A stretch of DNA of 64,000 nt from Candidatus Lutacidiplasma silvani. Lineage in GTDB: Archaea; Thermoplasmatota; Thermoplasmata; Lutacidiplasmatales; UBA184. Both the position numbers and the translations under genes were made by a program. The stretch covers positions 18,696 to 82,695 of the forward strand of contig JAKIVZ010000011.1 in assembly GCA_022750295.1 (NCBI GenBank), written 5' to 3'. A model generated the notes under the pieces. It did not search any database and was not told where the DNA came from. It worked only from the letters and a program-made list of their open reading frames with translations. Shown here piece by piece: positions 1-9,348 of the stretch (the stretch's first letter is position 1; the number at the start of each line of letters is the position of its first letter).

Positions 1-191
1 GTCAGTGCGATCGGCGTCAATGCCAGCAATGGGAGTGCCGGCGGCGCGAAGAACCAGAACATCCCGCAGGGCGGACTCCCATCGAGTCTCCCTTCCTGCG
101 AGGGCCCGACCCAACCCATTCCCCGTGCCGACCGGGGGGCGCGACGCTATCCGCCGAGGCGGAGTCGGTCGGGCAAGGGTGGACCCGAACG

Positions 192-347
192 ATGACGTCG
201 TCCCTACGGAAGCGGCCGTCTCCGGCCTCGAAGAAGCGACACCACAAGCTCCGGCAGCGCCGGATCGCGGCTCGGCGGCGCCAGGTGCCGATGGGCGGGA
301 ACCGCGGCGGCCACGTCGGCGGAACCCCGAAGAAGTCCTCGGCCTAA
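192..347 (+). CDS. Possible small very basic peptide (51 aa)
   Basis: An ATG-to-TAA frame of 52 codons, too short for the ORF track. The product is dominated by Arg, Lys, His and Gln in its first half (KKRHHKLRQRRIAARRR) and ends in a Gly/Lys-rich tail. That composition would suit a nucleic-acid-binding peptide. I do not recognise a family. In such GC-rich DNA an Arg-rich frame can arise by chance, so this is tentative. Confidence 0.3.
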   Translation: MTSSLRKRPSPASKKRHHKLRQRRIAARRRQVPMGGNRGGHVGGTPKKSSA

Positions 348-485
348 GGTCGCGTCTCGCGGAACCCTGCGAGGTTCCGGACTCGAACGGTGCCCGCCTC
401 CCGGGGGAGGCGGCGCCCCCCCCCCGCCGGCGCCGACTCCTCGGCGGGAGCCGAACGGGCCCGCTCGCCACGGGGGAGCGAGGCC
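348..485. other. Intergenic stretch with two perfect hairpins
   Basis: Between the small basic ORF and the end of the M29-like gene there are two perfect stem-loops: GGAACC-6 nt-GGTTCC at 361-378 and an 8-bp CGCCTCCC/GGGAGGCG stem at 395-412. A run of C follows. They may mark the 3' ends of the converging genes, but no poly-T tract makes either a clear terminator. Confidence 0.35.
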
Positions 486-1595
486 CTAGACGAGCTGGCC
501 GGCGCGGACGACGGGAGACCCGTCGATCGCGATCTCGGAGCCCGCGAGGGAGAACCAAGTGAAGAAATTCGACCGGTTGGTGCCGAGGAGATGCCGGTTC
601 CCTCCGATCTGGAGAGAAACGCTCCCGCCCTCGATGGTTTCGAGATTGGGGACGTCCTCGACGGCCGGGTTGAGCCCAAGCTTGAGAGCGCTGGTCCGGT
701 CCTTGCCCGCCGCCGCCGTCTGAAACTGACGGACAAACTCCTCCTCCCCCTCCTCGAACGAGTAGCTCGTAAGCTTCCCGCCCGCGAACTCGAGCGATCC
801 CCCGGAATGGACGCTCCACCAGATGTTGGTCCGACGGTTCGCCTGAAAGGTCCCTTCCGCGGTCTTGGAGTCGAGGGCCACGTCGAGGGTGCCGCCGGGA
901 GCCTGCTGGAGCATCCCCGAGGCGGGATCTCCCGTGCGATACGGGCGGGGCCTCCCGTCGGAGACCCGGGGGGCGACCCCGGCAAGGGCGACCTCAAGGT
1001 CGGTCCCGTTGGCGTGGGTGATCCGCACCTTCTTCCCGCGGGAGAGTGATTTGGCGAGTCGAGCGCCGCGTCGGGCCGTCTCCTGGGGGTCGACGAGACT
1101 GGCCCGCAGCACGCGTTCCTCCCACTCCGCGCGATCCCGGCCCCACTTCTTGGCCCGTCCGTCCGTCACGAACCCGACGGTCATCCGCACTCCGCGAAGC
1201 CCCGCCTTCCGGGCGACCCCGTACCAGGGCCAATTCCACGCGAGCGCCTCCTCGAACGTCTTCTCCGGGAGCCTCTCGATGCGGTCGGTGTCGCCCGGGC
1301 CCCAGAAGTTCACGTACACGTCGGCGGCCTTCAATGCCGCCCACTCCGGGGCGCTCGACTTTCCGAGGAGCCGACTCTGCTTCCGGTCGATCGTGCGCCA
1401 CCATGCGTCCTCGTCCTCGTGGACGAGGAGGACGTGGCCGCCCACACGGCGGACCTCATCGACCATCGCCCGGGCGATCGGCATCGTGTGGTCCCACGAC
1501 TCGATGATCGCATTCTCCCCCGGTCGGACCCGGAGGTACTGGGTCACGATGGTGCGGGCCGCGTCGCGTTGGAGCTTCGAAGGGATCTCGGACAT
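486..1595 (-). CDS. M29 aminopeptidase-like protein, copy 1
   Basis: A 369-aa protein related to the M29 (aminopeptidase T/AmpS) family. The N-terminal half has the family pattern LRVRPGENAIIESWDHT, and the centre has KKVRITHANGTDLEVAL. It is the first of three paralogues in the first 12 kb; the others are at 9758 and 11078. Active M29 enzymes bind two metals through Glu, His and Asp residues near the C-terminus, including an HxD motif. Here that region reads GGNRHLLGTNRSNFFTWF, so one His is present but the HxD position is not. It may not be a peptidase. ATG start chosen: a TATA-like GTTACAAG lies about 30 nt upstream on this strand. Confidence 0.75.
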   Translation of the reverse strand: MSEIPSKLQRDAARTIVTQYLRVRPGENAIIESWDHTMPIARAMVDEVRRVGGHVLLVHEDEDAWWRTIDRKQSRLLGKSSAPEWAALKAADVYVNFWGPGDTDRIERLPEKTFEEALAWNWPWYGVARKAGLRGVRMTVGFVTDGRAKKWGRDRAEWEERVLRASLVDPQETARRGARLAKSLSRGKKVRITHANGTDLEVALAGVAPRVSDGRPRPYRTGDPASGMLQQAPGGTLDVALDSKTAEGTFQANRRTNIWWSVHSGGSLEFAGGKLTSYSFEEGEEEFVRQFQTAAAGKDRTSALKLGLNPAVEDVPNLETIEGGSVSLQIGGNRHLLGTNRSNFFTWFSLAGSEIAIDGSPVVRAGQLV

Positions 1596-1618
1596 GGCCC
1601 GGCGCCGAACTCGACCGG

Positions 1619-1630
1619 TCTACTTGTAAC
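1619..1630 (-). promoter_or_regulatory. TATA-like box for M29-like copy 1
   Basis: On the minus strand GTTACAAGTA lies about 26-34 nt before the ATG of the M29-like gene. That is the spacing expected for an archaeal leaderless transcript. Confidence 0.4.
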
Positions 1631-1704
1631 CCGCGAAGAGGAGGTGAAACCGTGGCCCGGGGGGGCCGATCCCCCCTCCCTCGGAGCGGGGAGTCGGGGG
1701 ACGA

Positions 1705-2028
1705 CTACGGAGGTCCCTTGCGAGGCGAGCTCTTCGGCTTCGGGGGAGGCGCCCCGGCCGAAGCGGAGCGGACGACGCGAATGTTCACGTCCATCTTGTA
1801 CCGTCGCACGACCAGCGTCGAACCCCGCGCACGGAGGGCGGCGAGGAACGCATCGGGGTTCATCCCGGGGCCGTCCCGCCACTTCGCGACCAGCAATTCG
1901 TCGCCCTGCTGGACCGGGATCGCGGAGCCGTCGGCGACGCACGCGCGGAACGCCTCGTCGGAAAGGGGCGAAAACGGGGTCTTCAGCATCTCGCGTCGCT
2001 TCGGATAGCTCGGTCGGATCTTCTTCAC
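1705..2028 (-). CDS. Conserved-looking hypothetical protein, about 107 aa
   Basis: The 3' end of the long minus-strand frame is protein-like and compact: an N-terminal KKIRPSYPKRREMLKTPFSP segment, then a predicted alpha/beta stretch with ELLVAKWRDGPGMNPDAF and ending STLVVRRYKMDVNIRVV, then a Pro/Lys tail. The GTG at 2028 overlaps the stop of the upstream GH12-like gene; an ATG at 1989 would give a shorter form. I do not recognise the family. The upstream part of the 776-aa ORF is a shadow of other genes. Confidence 0.5.
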   Translation of the reverse strand: MKKIRPSYPKRREMLKTPFSPLSDEAFRACVADGSAIPVQQGDELLVAKWRDGPGMNPDAFLAALRARGSTLVVRRYKMDVNIRVVRSASAGAPPPKPKSSPRKGPP

Positions 2029-3377
2029 GTGCGTACTCCGATGCGACGACCGCCGCTCGGGCGGCCGGGGCCGGCCCCCGAGGGAGAAGCCGCCGCAGAT
2101 AAGGGACGGCCCACCCCCCGGCGTCGGGGTTCCCAGACGACGGAGCCGGCGGACGAATCCCGGAGGAACGGTTGGGACGCCGGGGAGCGGCCGGGCGCGC
2201 CGGCCCGCCCGACCTCCCCCCCGCCGTCGACTTGGGACGTACCGCAGCCGGTTGCCGCGGCGGAAATCGCGCTCGCGTTCGCCCGCAGGCAGAACGACCG
2301 AACGGTCCAGTTGTAACTGAACGAGGTGCCTCCGACCGCACCGGCCTCCGAACCGAGGTTGACCTGGGCCAGGTAGATGGACGACATCGCGTGGGTCGGT
2401 CCGGTCCAGCACGCGACCGACGTCGCGCGCTGCTCGACGTCCGCGAAGATCTTGCTGAGGTTCACCCCGACGGTGCCCGACGCGTCGCCGACCGACGATT
2501 GGCCGCCGAACGAGGAATCGAAGCTCACGTTCGCGTTGGTGCCGTTGTCCACTCCGTGGCACCAGTACCCGACGCCGATGGGCTCCGCCACGGCGACCGA
2601 ATTCACGAGCGACGCGGCCGACCAGGGGCTGAACTCCGACGGGTACGTGATGCGATGGGCGAACCAGACCATCACCTCCGCGAACGGGCCTTCTTCGTAC
2701 TCGCTTGGTACCCCGTCGGTAAGGAACATGTCGAGCGAGAAGTCGTATGCGGTGGTGTCTGAGGCAGACGGGGCCCGGAACGAATCGTTCACGGTCGCCC
2801 ACACGCTCTCGTTCACCACCGCGGAGACCCGTTGCGGCAACGCCCAGCTCGCAACTTGGCCGGTGTACGTAGGAACGCCCCCATCCGTGTAGGCCCAGCT
2901 GTTCACACCGTAGGCGACCGTCGGATACGAGAACCACCCTCCGGGGGCCCCAACGTGGGTCCAATTGGCGTACGCGAGCATCGATCCGGCCGACGAATTG
3001 TAACACCTCCCGACGGCGCCAGGGTTCCCCGCCGGGACCGAATCGGTGTTCGCCTGCAGGACCCCGTCGGCCAAGCGAACGACGGGTCGGCCGACACCCG
3101 GGGTTCCGGCGATGCACCCCGACCCGGTCCCGGGCGAGAGGAGGAACTGAATCCCTCTTTCGGAGGACCCGGACGGCCCGCCCTTCGCCGAGGCGGAATT
3201 CCGGCTGAGAATCGCGAAGGCCGCAATCCCCACGACCACGGCCACCAATCCCACGACGACCCATCCCCAACGCCGGGGGCCTCGCGGGGCATCGACGCCC
3301 GTACGGTTCGTCACCCATCCTCGCGGGGCCGTCGGGCGCGACACTTCCGAGCCCCGGCGCTCCGTTAACGATGGCAT
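2025..3377 (-). CDS. Secreted or membrane-anchored GH12-like glycosidase
   Basis: A 450-aa protein with one N-terminal membrane segment (WGWVVVGLVAVVVGIAAFAIL, about residues 37-57) followed by an extracytoplasmic, Asn/Ser/Thr-rich domain. The core resembles glycoside hydrolase family 12: YDFSLDMFLTDG followed by EVMVWFAH matches the GH12 strand with the nucleophile Glu, and VNLGSEAGAVGGTSFSYNW resembles the strand carrying the acid/base Glu. GH12 enzymes cut beta-1,4-glucans. The last 65 residues are Gly/Pro/Arg-rich and may be tail. The substrate is unknown, and the assignment rests on motif resemblance only. Confidence 0.55.
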   Translation of the reverse strand: MPSLTERRGSEVSRPTAPRGWVTNRTGVDAPRGPRRWGWVVVGLVAVVVGIAAFAILSRNSASAKGGPSGSSERGIQFLLSPGTGSGCIAGTPGVGRPVVRLADGVLQANTDSVPAGNPGAVGRCYNSSAGSMLAYANWTHVGAPGGWFSYPTVAYGVNSWAYTDGGVPTYTGQVASWALPQRVSAVVNESVWATVNDSFRAPSASDTTAYDFSLDMFLTDGVPSEYEEGPFAEVMVWFAHRITYPSEFSPWSAASLVNSVAVAEPIGVGYWCHGVDNGTNANVSFDSSFGGQSSVGDASGTVGVNLSKIFADVEQRATSVACWTGPTHAMSSIYLAQVNLGSEAGAVGGTSFSYNWTVRSFCLRANASAISAAATGCGTSQVDGGGEVGRAGAPGRSPASQPFLRDSSAGSVVWEPRRRGVGRPLSAAASPSGAGPGRPSGGRRIGVRT

Positions 3378-3411
3378 CTTCCTGCGTCCGAGGCACCTCG
3401 CGGGACGACGG

Positions 3412-5760
3412 ATGCGAGCCCGGTCCGAGGACCGCAGGCCCCTCGAACCCGTACGGGCGGCCCTCGGTAACCGAACTGGGAGCGCCGGGACTCGGACTAA
3501 AGTAACGCTCCCGCCGTCGGAATTCGTGGCCGGCCCGCCGGAGCCCTCCGAGCCGACGGCCCACCCGCCGGCGGCCCCCTCTTCCCGACTCTACCTGCTC
3601 GCCTCGCCGCGAGTGCTTCTGGGGATCATGATCGCGGCGTTCACGGCCGTCTCGTTCTACGCCGGCGTCGTCTCGTTCTTCGACCTCCAGACCCGGAACG
3701 CGATCGACCTCACGATTTTCATGCAGGCCCTCACGTCGACCGTGCACGGCCATCCGTACCCGTTGTACGAGTCGTACGACTGCATGACCAAATCCCGATG
3801 CTCGTTCCTCTTGGTCCACCCGTCGCCGGTGCTCTACCTCGCCGTCCCGCTGTACGCGGCCGCCCCGAGCCCGTTCACCCTCTTCGCGATCCAATCGGTC
3901 GGGGTCGGGCTCGCGGCCGTCCCGCTCTACCTCCTGACGCGCCACGTGACCGGTTCGCCGGGCAAGGGCCTGGTCGCCGCGGCCCTGTTCCTCGTCTGGG
4001 CTCCGACGTTGAGCGGGGAGGCGTTCTCGTTCCACCTCGAGGCGTTCCTGCCCCTCGCCCTGTTCACCGTCGCGATGCTCTGGGCGATGGGACGGTACCG
4101 GCTCGGCCTCGCCGCCGCGGTCGTCGCATTCCTCGTCCTCGAGATCGCGCCGGTGTTCGTGTTCTTCATCGGCGCCATCGTCCTCACGTATTCGCTCGAG
4201 CGGATCTTCGTCGCAACCGAAACCGGGTGGCGCCGCCGCCGGGCCCGCGAACCCGGGCCCGGTCCGCTCGGCGCGTTCCTCGCGGCGTTCCGGTCGGAAC
4301 TGACGCGTCGGGACGTTCGGTACACGCTCGTCCTGATGGCGGCGTCGGCGGTGGCCTTCGTCTTCCTCTTCCTCTTTCTCAACGTCTGGGGCGCGGGGAT
4401 CCTCGGGGTTCCCGCCCCTCCGTTAGCCCCCGGGCTCGCCGGCGTGTTCTACGACAACAGCAGCCCCGGGGCGCAATCGCTCGGGACGATCCTCGGCGGA
4501 TCCCAGATCCTTCACACCACCGAATTCTGGCTCATCCTCTACGGCCTCGTCGCGTTCATCCCCCTCCTCGCGCCCCGGACCTGGCTCGTCGCCCTCCCGT
4601 GGATCGGCTGGACGGTGCTGACCGACACGAGCCGCTACGTCCATCTCGGCAGCCAGTACACGATGGTGGCCGCCGTGCCGCTGTTCATCGGGGTCGCGTA
4701 CGGGATGCGGCGAGTGCCGATCCCCGCCCCGACGCCGGCGACGGTTCCGGGACCGAACGAGGAAGGTCCCGCGACCCCGAATCCCCCGGCGCGATGGCGA
4801 CGTCCGCGGGCGTACCGGGCGGCCTGGATCTCGGCCCTCGTCGCCGTGGTCGCGCTCAACGCCGTGCTGATGCCCGTCGACCCGTTGCTGCAGGACGCGG
4901 GGGTCAACCTCACCGAGCCGTTCCAAAGCGGGTACCAGAACCACACCCTCGAACTGCTGCCGGGGTTCACCTGGGCGGATCAGCTCGCCGCCCAGGTCCC
5001 GCACGCGGCGACGGTGACCGCTCCGCCGCAGGTGTTCTCGCTGGTGGCGAACGATCCCCATGCGATCGTGCTCCTCACCGACAAGGCGGAAAGCGAGTGG
5101 TCGTCGCTCCCGTTCAACGTCACCGGCGGACCCGACGACGTCCTCCTGTACCCCGGTTACGTCCACAACCTCAGCCGGAACTTCACCTCCAACCTCTCCG
5201 AACCGTCGCTCTACGGGCTCGACGGCTGGGTCGGCTCGACGACGGTCGGTCCGCTCTTCCTCTACGCCCGAGGTCACACGGGACCCGCCACGCTCTATGG
5301 ACCGGCTCCAACGCCGTCGCCGGTCACGTGGTCCCCCGAGGGCGGCGGCCTCGTCCCCGGACCGGTCGGGACCGCAGAGACGAATGCGTCCGCGCCCTAC
5401 GGGTCCACCATCTCGACCTCCCCCGACCCGAACCGTACGGCACTCTGGTGGAGCTCGCCGGGAACGTTCCTGGTCGCGGGCACGTACACGATCCAGCTGG
5501 TGGTAGCGGCCGACGGGCCCGGTGTCACCCCGTCCGACCACCGGCCGTTGCTGACGGTCCTCACGCAGGGACTGGCCGTCTCTTCGGCGAACTGGACGTT
5601 CGGGCCTTCGAACTTTACGGCCGGGGGGTGGACCACGTTGACGTTCCATCTGTCGCTCGCGTACCCCGTCCCCTCCCTCGCCCTCGAAGGGGTGGTGCAC
5701 GCCGACGGGATCGGGATGGCCATCGCAGCGGTCACGGTCCGGACGGCCGGCGCCGTCTGA
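3412..5760 (+). CDS. DUF2079 family polytopic membrane protein
   Basis: Up to 782 aa. After a non-conserved hydrophilic leader, the protein has about ten hydrophobic segments. It carries the DUF2079 signature: FFDLQTRNAIDLTIFMQAL, then a serine/histidine loop (LLVHPSPVLYLAVPLYAAAP) and FAIQSVGVGLAAVPLYLL. The C-terminal 250 residues form an outward-facing domain. DUF2079 proteins resemble GT-C type glycosyltransferases, so a role with lipid-linked sugars at the membrane is possible but unproven. The start is uncertain; a GTG at 3526 would remove about 38 poorly structured residues. It is divergent from the GH12-like gene. Confidence 0.75.
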   Translation: MRARSEDRRPLEPVRAALGNRTGSAGTRTKVTLPPSEFVAGPPEPSEPTAHPPAAPSSRLYLLASPRVLLGIMIAAFTAVSFYAGVVSFFDLQTRNAIDLTIFMQALTSTVHGHPYPLYESYDCMTKSRCSFLLVHPSPVLYLAVPLYAAAPSPFTLFAIQSVGVGLAAVPLYLLTRHVTGSPGKGLVAAALFLVWAPTLSGEAFSFHLEAFLPLALFTVAMLWAMGRYRLGLAAAVVAFLVLEIAPVFVFFIGAIVLTYSLERIFVATETGWRRRRAREPGPGPLGAFLAAFRSELTRRDVRYTLVLMAASAVAFVFLFLFLNVWGAGILGVPAPPLAPGLAGVFYDNSSPGAQSLGTILGGSQILHTTEFWLILYGLVAFIPLLAPRTWLVALPWIGWTVLTDTSRYVHLGSQYTMVAAVPLFIGVAYGMRRVPIPAPTPATVPGPNEEGPATPNPPARWRRPRAYRAAWISALVAVVALNAVLMPVDPLLQDAGVNLTEPFQSGYQNHTLELLPGFTWADQLAAQVPHAATVTAPPQVFSLVANDPHAIVLLTDKAESEWSSLPFNVTGGPDDVLLYPGYVHNLSRNFTSNLSEPSLYGLDGWVGSTTVGPLFLYARGHTGPATLYGPAPTPSPVTWSPEGGGLVPGPVGTAETNASAPYGSTISTSPDPNRTALWWSSPGTFLVAGTYTIQLVVAADGPGVTPSDHRPLLTVLTQGLAVSSANWTFGPSNFTAGGWTTLTFHLSLAYPVPSLALEGVVHADGIGMAIAAVTVRTAGAV

Positions 5761-5830
5761 ATGGGTGCCGGCCGAGCCGGGTCCGGTCGAACCGAGGGGA
5801 TGATAATCCCCTGTCCCGCTCGAACCGGGT

Positions 5831-6778
5831 GTGTCGGACGAGGCGCTCGTCGTCGCGGGCGTCGGCAAGCGGTACGGCGACCGGGACGTCCTGCGGGACG
5901 TGAGTTTCTCGATCCGGAGCGGGGAAGCCGTCGGCTATCTCGGGCCGAACGGGGCGGGGAAATCGACGACCCTGAAGATCGTCGCCGGCGTGACCCGACC
6001 GACCGGGGGGTCGGTCCGGGTCCGGGGCCTGGACCCGGACCGAGAGTCGACCCGCGCACTCCGACGCCTGGGCGCCCTGCTCGAGACCCCCGGGGTCCCG
6101 CCGTATCTCACCGGCGCGGACCTTCTCGAGTACGTGGCCCGCGTGAAGGGAGTTCCCGCGACGGAGCGCCACCGGGCCGCCCGTCGGAGCGCCGAGGCGA
6201 TGGCCGTCGTCGAGCACCTCGACCGCCCGTTCGGGTCCCTGTCGACCGGTCTCACGCGAAGGATGCTCCTCGCTGCGACGCTCGTCGGAGACCCCGACAC
6301 GCTTCTCCTCGATGAACCGACGCTCGGCCTCGACCCGGCCGCCCGACAGGACTTGCGGGACGTCCTGCGGGGTCTCCACCGTCAGGGGCTGACTCTCCTC
6401 GTTTCCACGCATCTCCTCGACGACGTCAGCGAAGTGTGCGACCGGGTGCTCTTTCTTCGAGACGGGTCGCTGGTCGGGGACGAGCCCGTCCACCCCGGGG
6501 CCGACGACGGGTCGGGGACCCGGGGTCGGCGCGTGCGGATGCAATTCGGGGCGCCCGTGACCGCGGCAGAGCTCGCCGGGGCGCTCGGTCCGGCGTTTCA
6601 GGTGACGCTCGACGGCCCCCGGGCGGCGGACGTACGCTTCGCGGGCGGGGACGACGAGCAACGCGCGCTCCTCGCGGCCGTGGTCCGCGCGGGTCTGCCG
6701 ATGATCACTGCCTCGACGCCCGGGTCCGACCTCGCCCGCCGGTACCTGGAGCGGGTCGGGCGAGAGGACGCGACATGA
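5831..6778 (+). CDS. ABC transporter ATP-binding protein
   Basis: A 315-aa ATPase of the export (CcmA/bacitracin-type) class. Walker A GPNGAGKST is at residues 38-46, Walker B LLLDEP at about 158-163, and a switch His in STHLLDDV. The signature motif reads LSTGL instead of the usual LSGGQ, a mild deviation. The 120-residue C-terminal extension may contact the permease. The GTG start follows a short gap after the DUF2079 gene. Its stop overlaps the start of the permease gene (ATGA), so the two are co-translated and form one exporter. Substrate unknown. Confidence 0.88.
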   Translation: MSDEALVVAGVGKRYGDRDVLRDVSFSIRSGEAVGYLGPNGAGKSTTLKIVAGVTRPTGGSVRVRGLDPDRESTRALRRLGALLETPGVPPYLTGADLLEYVARVKGVPATERHRAARRSAEAMAVVEHLDRPFGSLSTGLTRRMLLAATLVGDPDTLLLDEPTLGLDPAARQDLRDVLRGLHRQGLTLLVSTHLLDDVSEVCDRVLFLRDGSLVGDEPVHPGADDGSGTRGRRVRMQFGAPVTAAELAGALGPAFQVTLDGPRAADVRFAGGDDEQRALLAAVVRAGLPMITASTPGSDLARRYLERVGREDAT

Positions 6779-7458
6779 GCGGCGAGCTGGCCGCGCTCGG
6801 TCGCAACGCCCGCTGGGAGCTGACCCGGCTGCGCCGGTCGCGGCGGGTCTGGCTCCTCCTGATCCCGGTCGTCGCGGGCCCGGCGGGCAGCGCGATCGCG
6901 GACCTCTACCTCCGCGTGCCATCCGCCGGAACCGCCGAAATTCTCGGACTCCTGATCACGGCGGGACTGGCCGCGCTGGTGATCCTCGACCTGACGGCGC
7001 TCGCGGTGGGCGAGGACCTCGCCCTGCGGACCCACTACCTAACGTTCGCACTTCCCCAGTCGCGCAGCGCCGCCCTGGTCGGCCGGCTTCTGGTCGTGGT
7101 CGGCGGGTCGCTCGTCGCCTTCGGTTTCGGAGCGGTCGCCGTCATCGCCCTCGCGCAGCTTCTCGTCGGCCCCGGCACGGATTCCGTCGCGCCGCTCTTT
7201 GTGCCGGCCCATCTCGCCATGGGCTTGCTCGGCCTTCTCCTGTTTCTCGGGGGCATCACAGCCGCGGCGGCGGTCGTCACCCGGAGCGCGGCTCAGGCCC
7301 TCGTCGCCGGGGTCCTGGCCGGAGTGGCCGCCGTGGGGGCCGGAAGCTGGTTCCTGCTGCAGCGACAGTTGACCGCGACGTTCCCCGAAATTCTGGGAGT
7401 CGTCGGTGGGGCTGGATTCGTCTGGTGCCTCATCGAGTACGCTCGGATCGAAGCCTGA
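6775..7458 (+). CDS. ABC-2 type transporter permease
   Basis: A 227-aa integral membrane protein with six hydrophobic segments, starting at the ATG that overlaps the ATPase stop codon. The ORF track begins this frame 339 bases too early, inside the ATPase. The N-terminal RNARWELTRLRRSRRVWLLLIP is the amphipathic helix plus first membrane span typical of ABC-2 permeases. Together with the preceding ATPase it makes a two-gene exporter. Confidence 0.82.
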   Translation: MSGELAALGRNARWELTRLRRSRRVWLLLIPVVAGPAGSAIADLYLRVPSAGTAEILGLLITAGLAALVILDLTALAVGEDLALRTHYLTFALPQSRSAALVGRLLVVVGGSLVAFGFGAVAVIALAQLLVGPGTDSVAPLFVPAHLAMGLLGLLLFLGGITAAAAVVTRSAAQALVAGVLAGVAAVGAGSWFLLQRQLTATFPEILGVVGGAGFVWCLIEYARIEA

Positions 7459-8109
7459 CGGCCGGCGCGGCGTCGCCCGGGCCACCCCCGGCGATTCTCC
7501 CGGTGGCCTCACGCATGGACGGTGCCCCGAGCGGATCCCCCCCGCGGGGCCGCGCGCGGGCGCGCCGCGCGATTTGGACAAACGATCCTCACCTCGCATG
7601 GGGCCCCCGCGACGGTGTGCCGTGACCGCCAAGACATCCCTTCCGGAGCCGTCGAGCCTGACGTCCCACCCCCGGCCCCCCGACCCGGAGAATGGTCTTT
7701 CGCCATGGCGGTCGTCGGGACCCTCGTACTCTCGCCACTGGTAGGGGGAACTCTGACCGGCCCCTCGGGCCCCCCGACAAGTCCGGGGGGCCGCCGGCCG
7801 CACTCGTCCGGTTTCCTTCCGGTTCTCGCGGCGGGGGCCGGCCGTCGCGGGCCGGTCGGCACTCTGAACAGCCGGGTCCACGAGGGGCCGACGCCGAACG
7901 AAGAGCCGTCGATCGCCGTCGTGGGGCTCGTTGCGCGCTTCGTGAACCCGGGACCCCCTCCGTCCCCGGCCCCGAGGGCGTGCCCGGGACCCGCGGGGTC
8001 CGATCCGGTCGGCGCCGTGGCGAATTCCGGCCCGAGCGCCGAAGGCGTCGCGTCGGAACGCTTCCGTCCACTCGATCGGCCCCGCGACAGCGGGGGAGCA
8101 GGAGCGACC
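7459..8109. other. 650-bp intergenic region with a perfect GC hairpin
   Basis: No frame here looks like protein; the ORFs listed are Pro/Arg/Gly-rich shadows. A perfect 9-bp stem, GGCCCCCCG-ACAAGTC-CGGGGGGCC, lies at 7768-7792. It could be a transcript-end structure or a remnant, and I see nothing else in the region. Confidence 0.5.
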
Positions 8110-8391
8110 TCAGGGCCCGGGCGCGGTGGGCGCGGATGGGCGCGGCGCGGCGCCCTGCCTCTCTCGCTTCGGGAAGTAGATGTAGATCAGGTAGGCGAGG
8201 ATCGCCAGGTAGAGAATCACCCCGCCGATGATCGCAAGGGTGACGTTCTCCCACACACGAGAGGTGCCGGCGTCCTGGAGGTACCCCAGCAGGCCGGACA
8301 CCGCCACGGTGAACGCAAGCCCGAGCGTGATCTGGAGGCCCGTCGGCCGTCGGCGATAGAGCACGGCGGCAATCAGCCCGGGCGCGAACAT
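8110..8391 (-). CDS. Small membrane protein, 93 aa
   Basis: Three hydrophobic segments (MFAPGLIAAVLY, ITLGLAFTVAVSGLLGYL, and VTLAIIGGVILYLAILAYLIYIYF) are followed by a positively charged, Pro/Ala-rich cytoplasmic tail. No family recognised. The gene stands alone, with intergenic DNA on both sides. Confidence 0.65.
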   Translation of the reverse strand: MFAPGLIAAVLYRRRPTGLQITLGLAFTVAVSGLLGYLQDAGTSRVWENVTLAIIGGVILYLAILAYLIYIYFPKRERQGAAPRPSAPTAPGP

Positions 8392-8721
8392 TCCACCTGA
8401 GGAGGTCGGTGGTCCTTATGTGAACCTAGGTGAGAGCCGTGGCGCGAGAACGGCTGGGGCCCGAAGGGGGCCCGATCCAGCGAGGCTCCCGTTCGCCGCC
8501 TCGGAGCGGAGCGCGAAGTTGCCGGGTGGTTCGGGAATGCACGCCCCGTTGGGTCAACTCGGCCCGGTGAGACGTCCCAGTCACGCGGCCCCATTCGGGG
8601 ACGTTCGAGCGAGCCCGTTCCTCGACCGGCGGGGCAGGGGCGTTCGGCCAGGGTCCCGGCCCTTCCGAGTCTGAATGGTACACGTCACGTTCCAGGGCCG
8701 CCGGGTCGGGAGGGGGAATCG
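8392..8721. other. 330-bp region without a recognised gene
   Basis: Short overlapping frames only, all Arg/Pro-rich. I see no RNA gene or repeat in it. Confidence 0.5.
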
Positions 8722-9348
8722 ATGCGGAGCGTTGTGATGACCATGTTCAGGACACTCGACGGGGTCGCCAGGTTTCCGGACTCCCCCGACGACCCCCCGG
8801 ACTCGACGCCCCGGGAGGGCCTCCGATTTGGACCGCGCGCTTCGCGTCGATCGACACCCTCCTCGTGGGGGGACGAACGTACGGGAAGTGGGCGAGTTTC
8901 TGGCCGACGAGGCCCAACGACCGTTCGTGTACCCCCCTTTGATCGCGAACTCTCCCAATTTGCCGACTGCGCCGAAAAGGTCGCCTCTTCCCGAACGCTG
9001 ACGAGGGCGAGCTGGTTGAATTCGAGGATCGTCACCGGTGACCTCGGTGCGGAGATCGCGCGCCTCAGGGCCCTCCCCGGGCCGGATATGGCGCTCGCGG
9101 GACCCCGGATCTCGCAGGCGTTCCTCGCGCACGATTTGGTCGACGAGATGCTCCTCCGGGTGTTTCCAATCCTCGTCGGGAGGGGGCGGCCGCGGTTCCC
9201 CGACGAGGGCGACCCAAATCACGACACCGACGTCGTTCCGATCGGGCCGCCGGGGCGCGACGATTTCAAGTTGGTCGACTCGCGACCCCAACGCGACGGC
9301 TCGCATTTCGTCCACTCCGTCCGGGCCGAGCCAACGAACCTCGAATAA
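8722..9348 (+). pseudogene. Frameshifted RibD C-terminal/DHFR-like gene
   Basis: The frame starts like a RibD-C family reductase (MRSVVMTMFRTLDGVARFP) and ends like one (SWLNSRIVTGDLG, then DLVDEMLLRVFPILVGRGRPRFP). The middle of the domain is in another frame: from about 8823 frame 3 reads PIWTARFASIDTLLVGGRTYGKWASFWPTRP, the family's conserved nucleotide-binding core. The main ORF therefore needs two compensating frameshifts between about 8790 and 8935. An intact paralogue lies at 12504. This is either a decaying gene or a region with sequencing errors. Confidence 0.7.

Noticed and set aside
361-412. tRNA-like GTTCGAGTCC on the minus strand near 380
   Set aside because: Flanking bases do not pair as a T-stem and no other arms fit.
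1705-4035. 776-aa minus-strand ORF
   Set aside because: Only its last ~107 codons look like protein; the rest is antisense to GH12-like and DUF2079 genes.
7522-8400. 292-aa plus-strand ORF with a short hydrophobic stretch
   Set aside because: Low-complexity Gly/Pro/Ser frame, overlapping a better-supported minus-strand membrane protein; no start signal.
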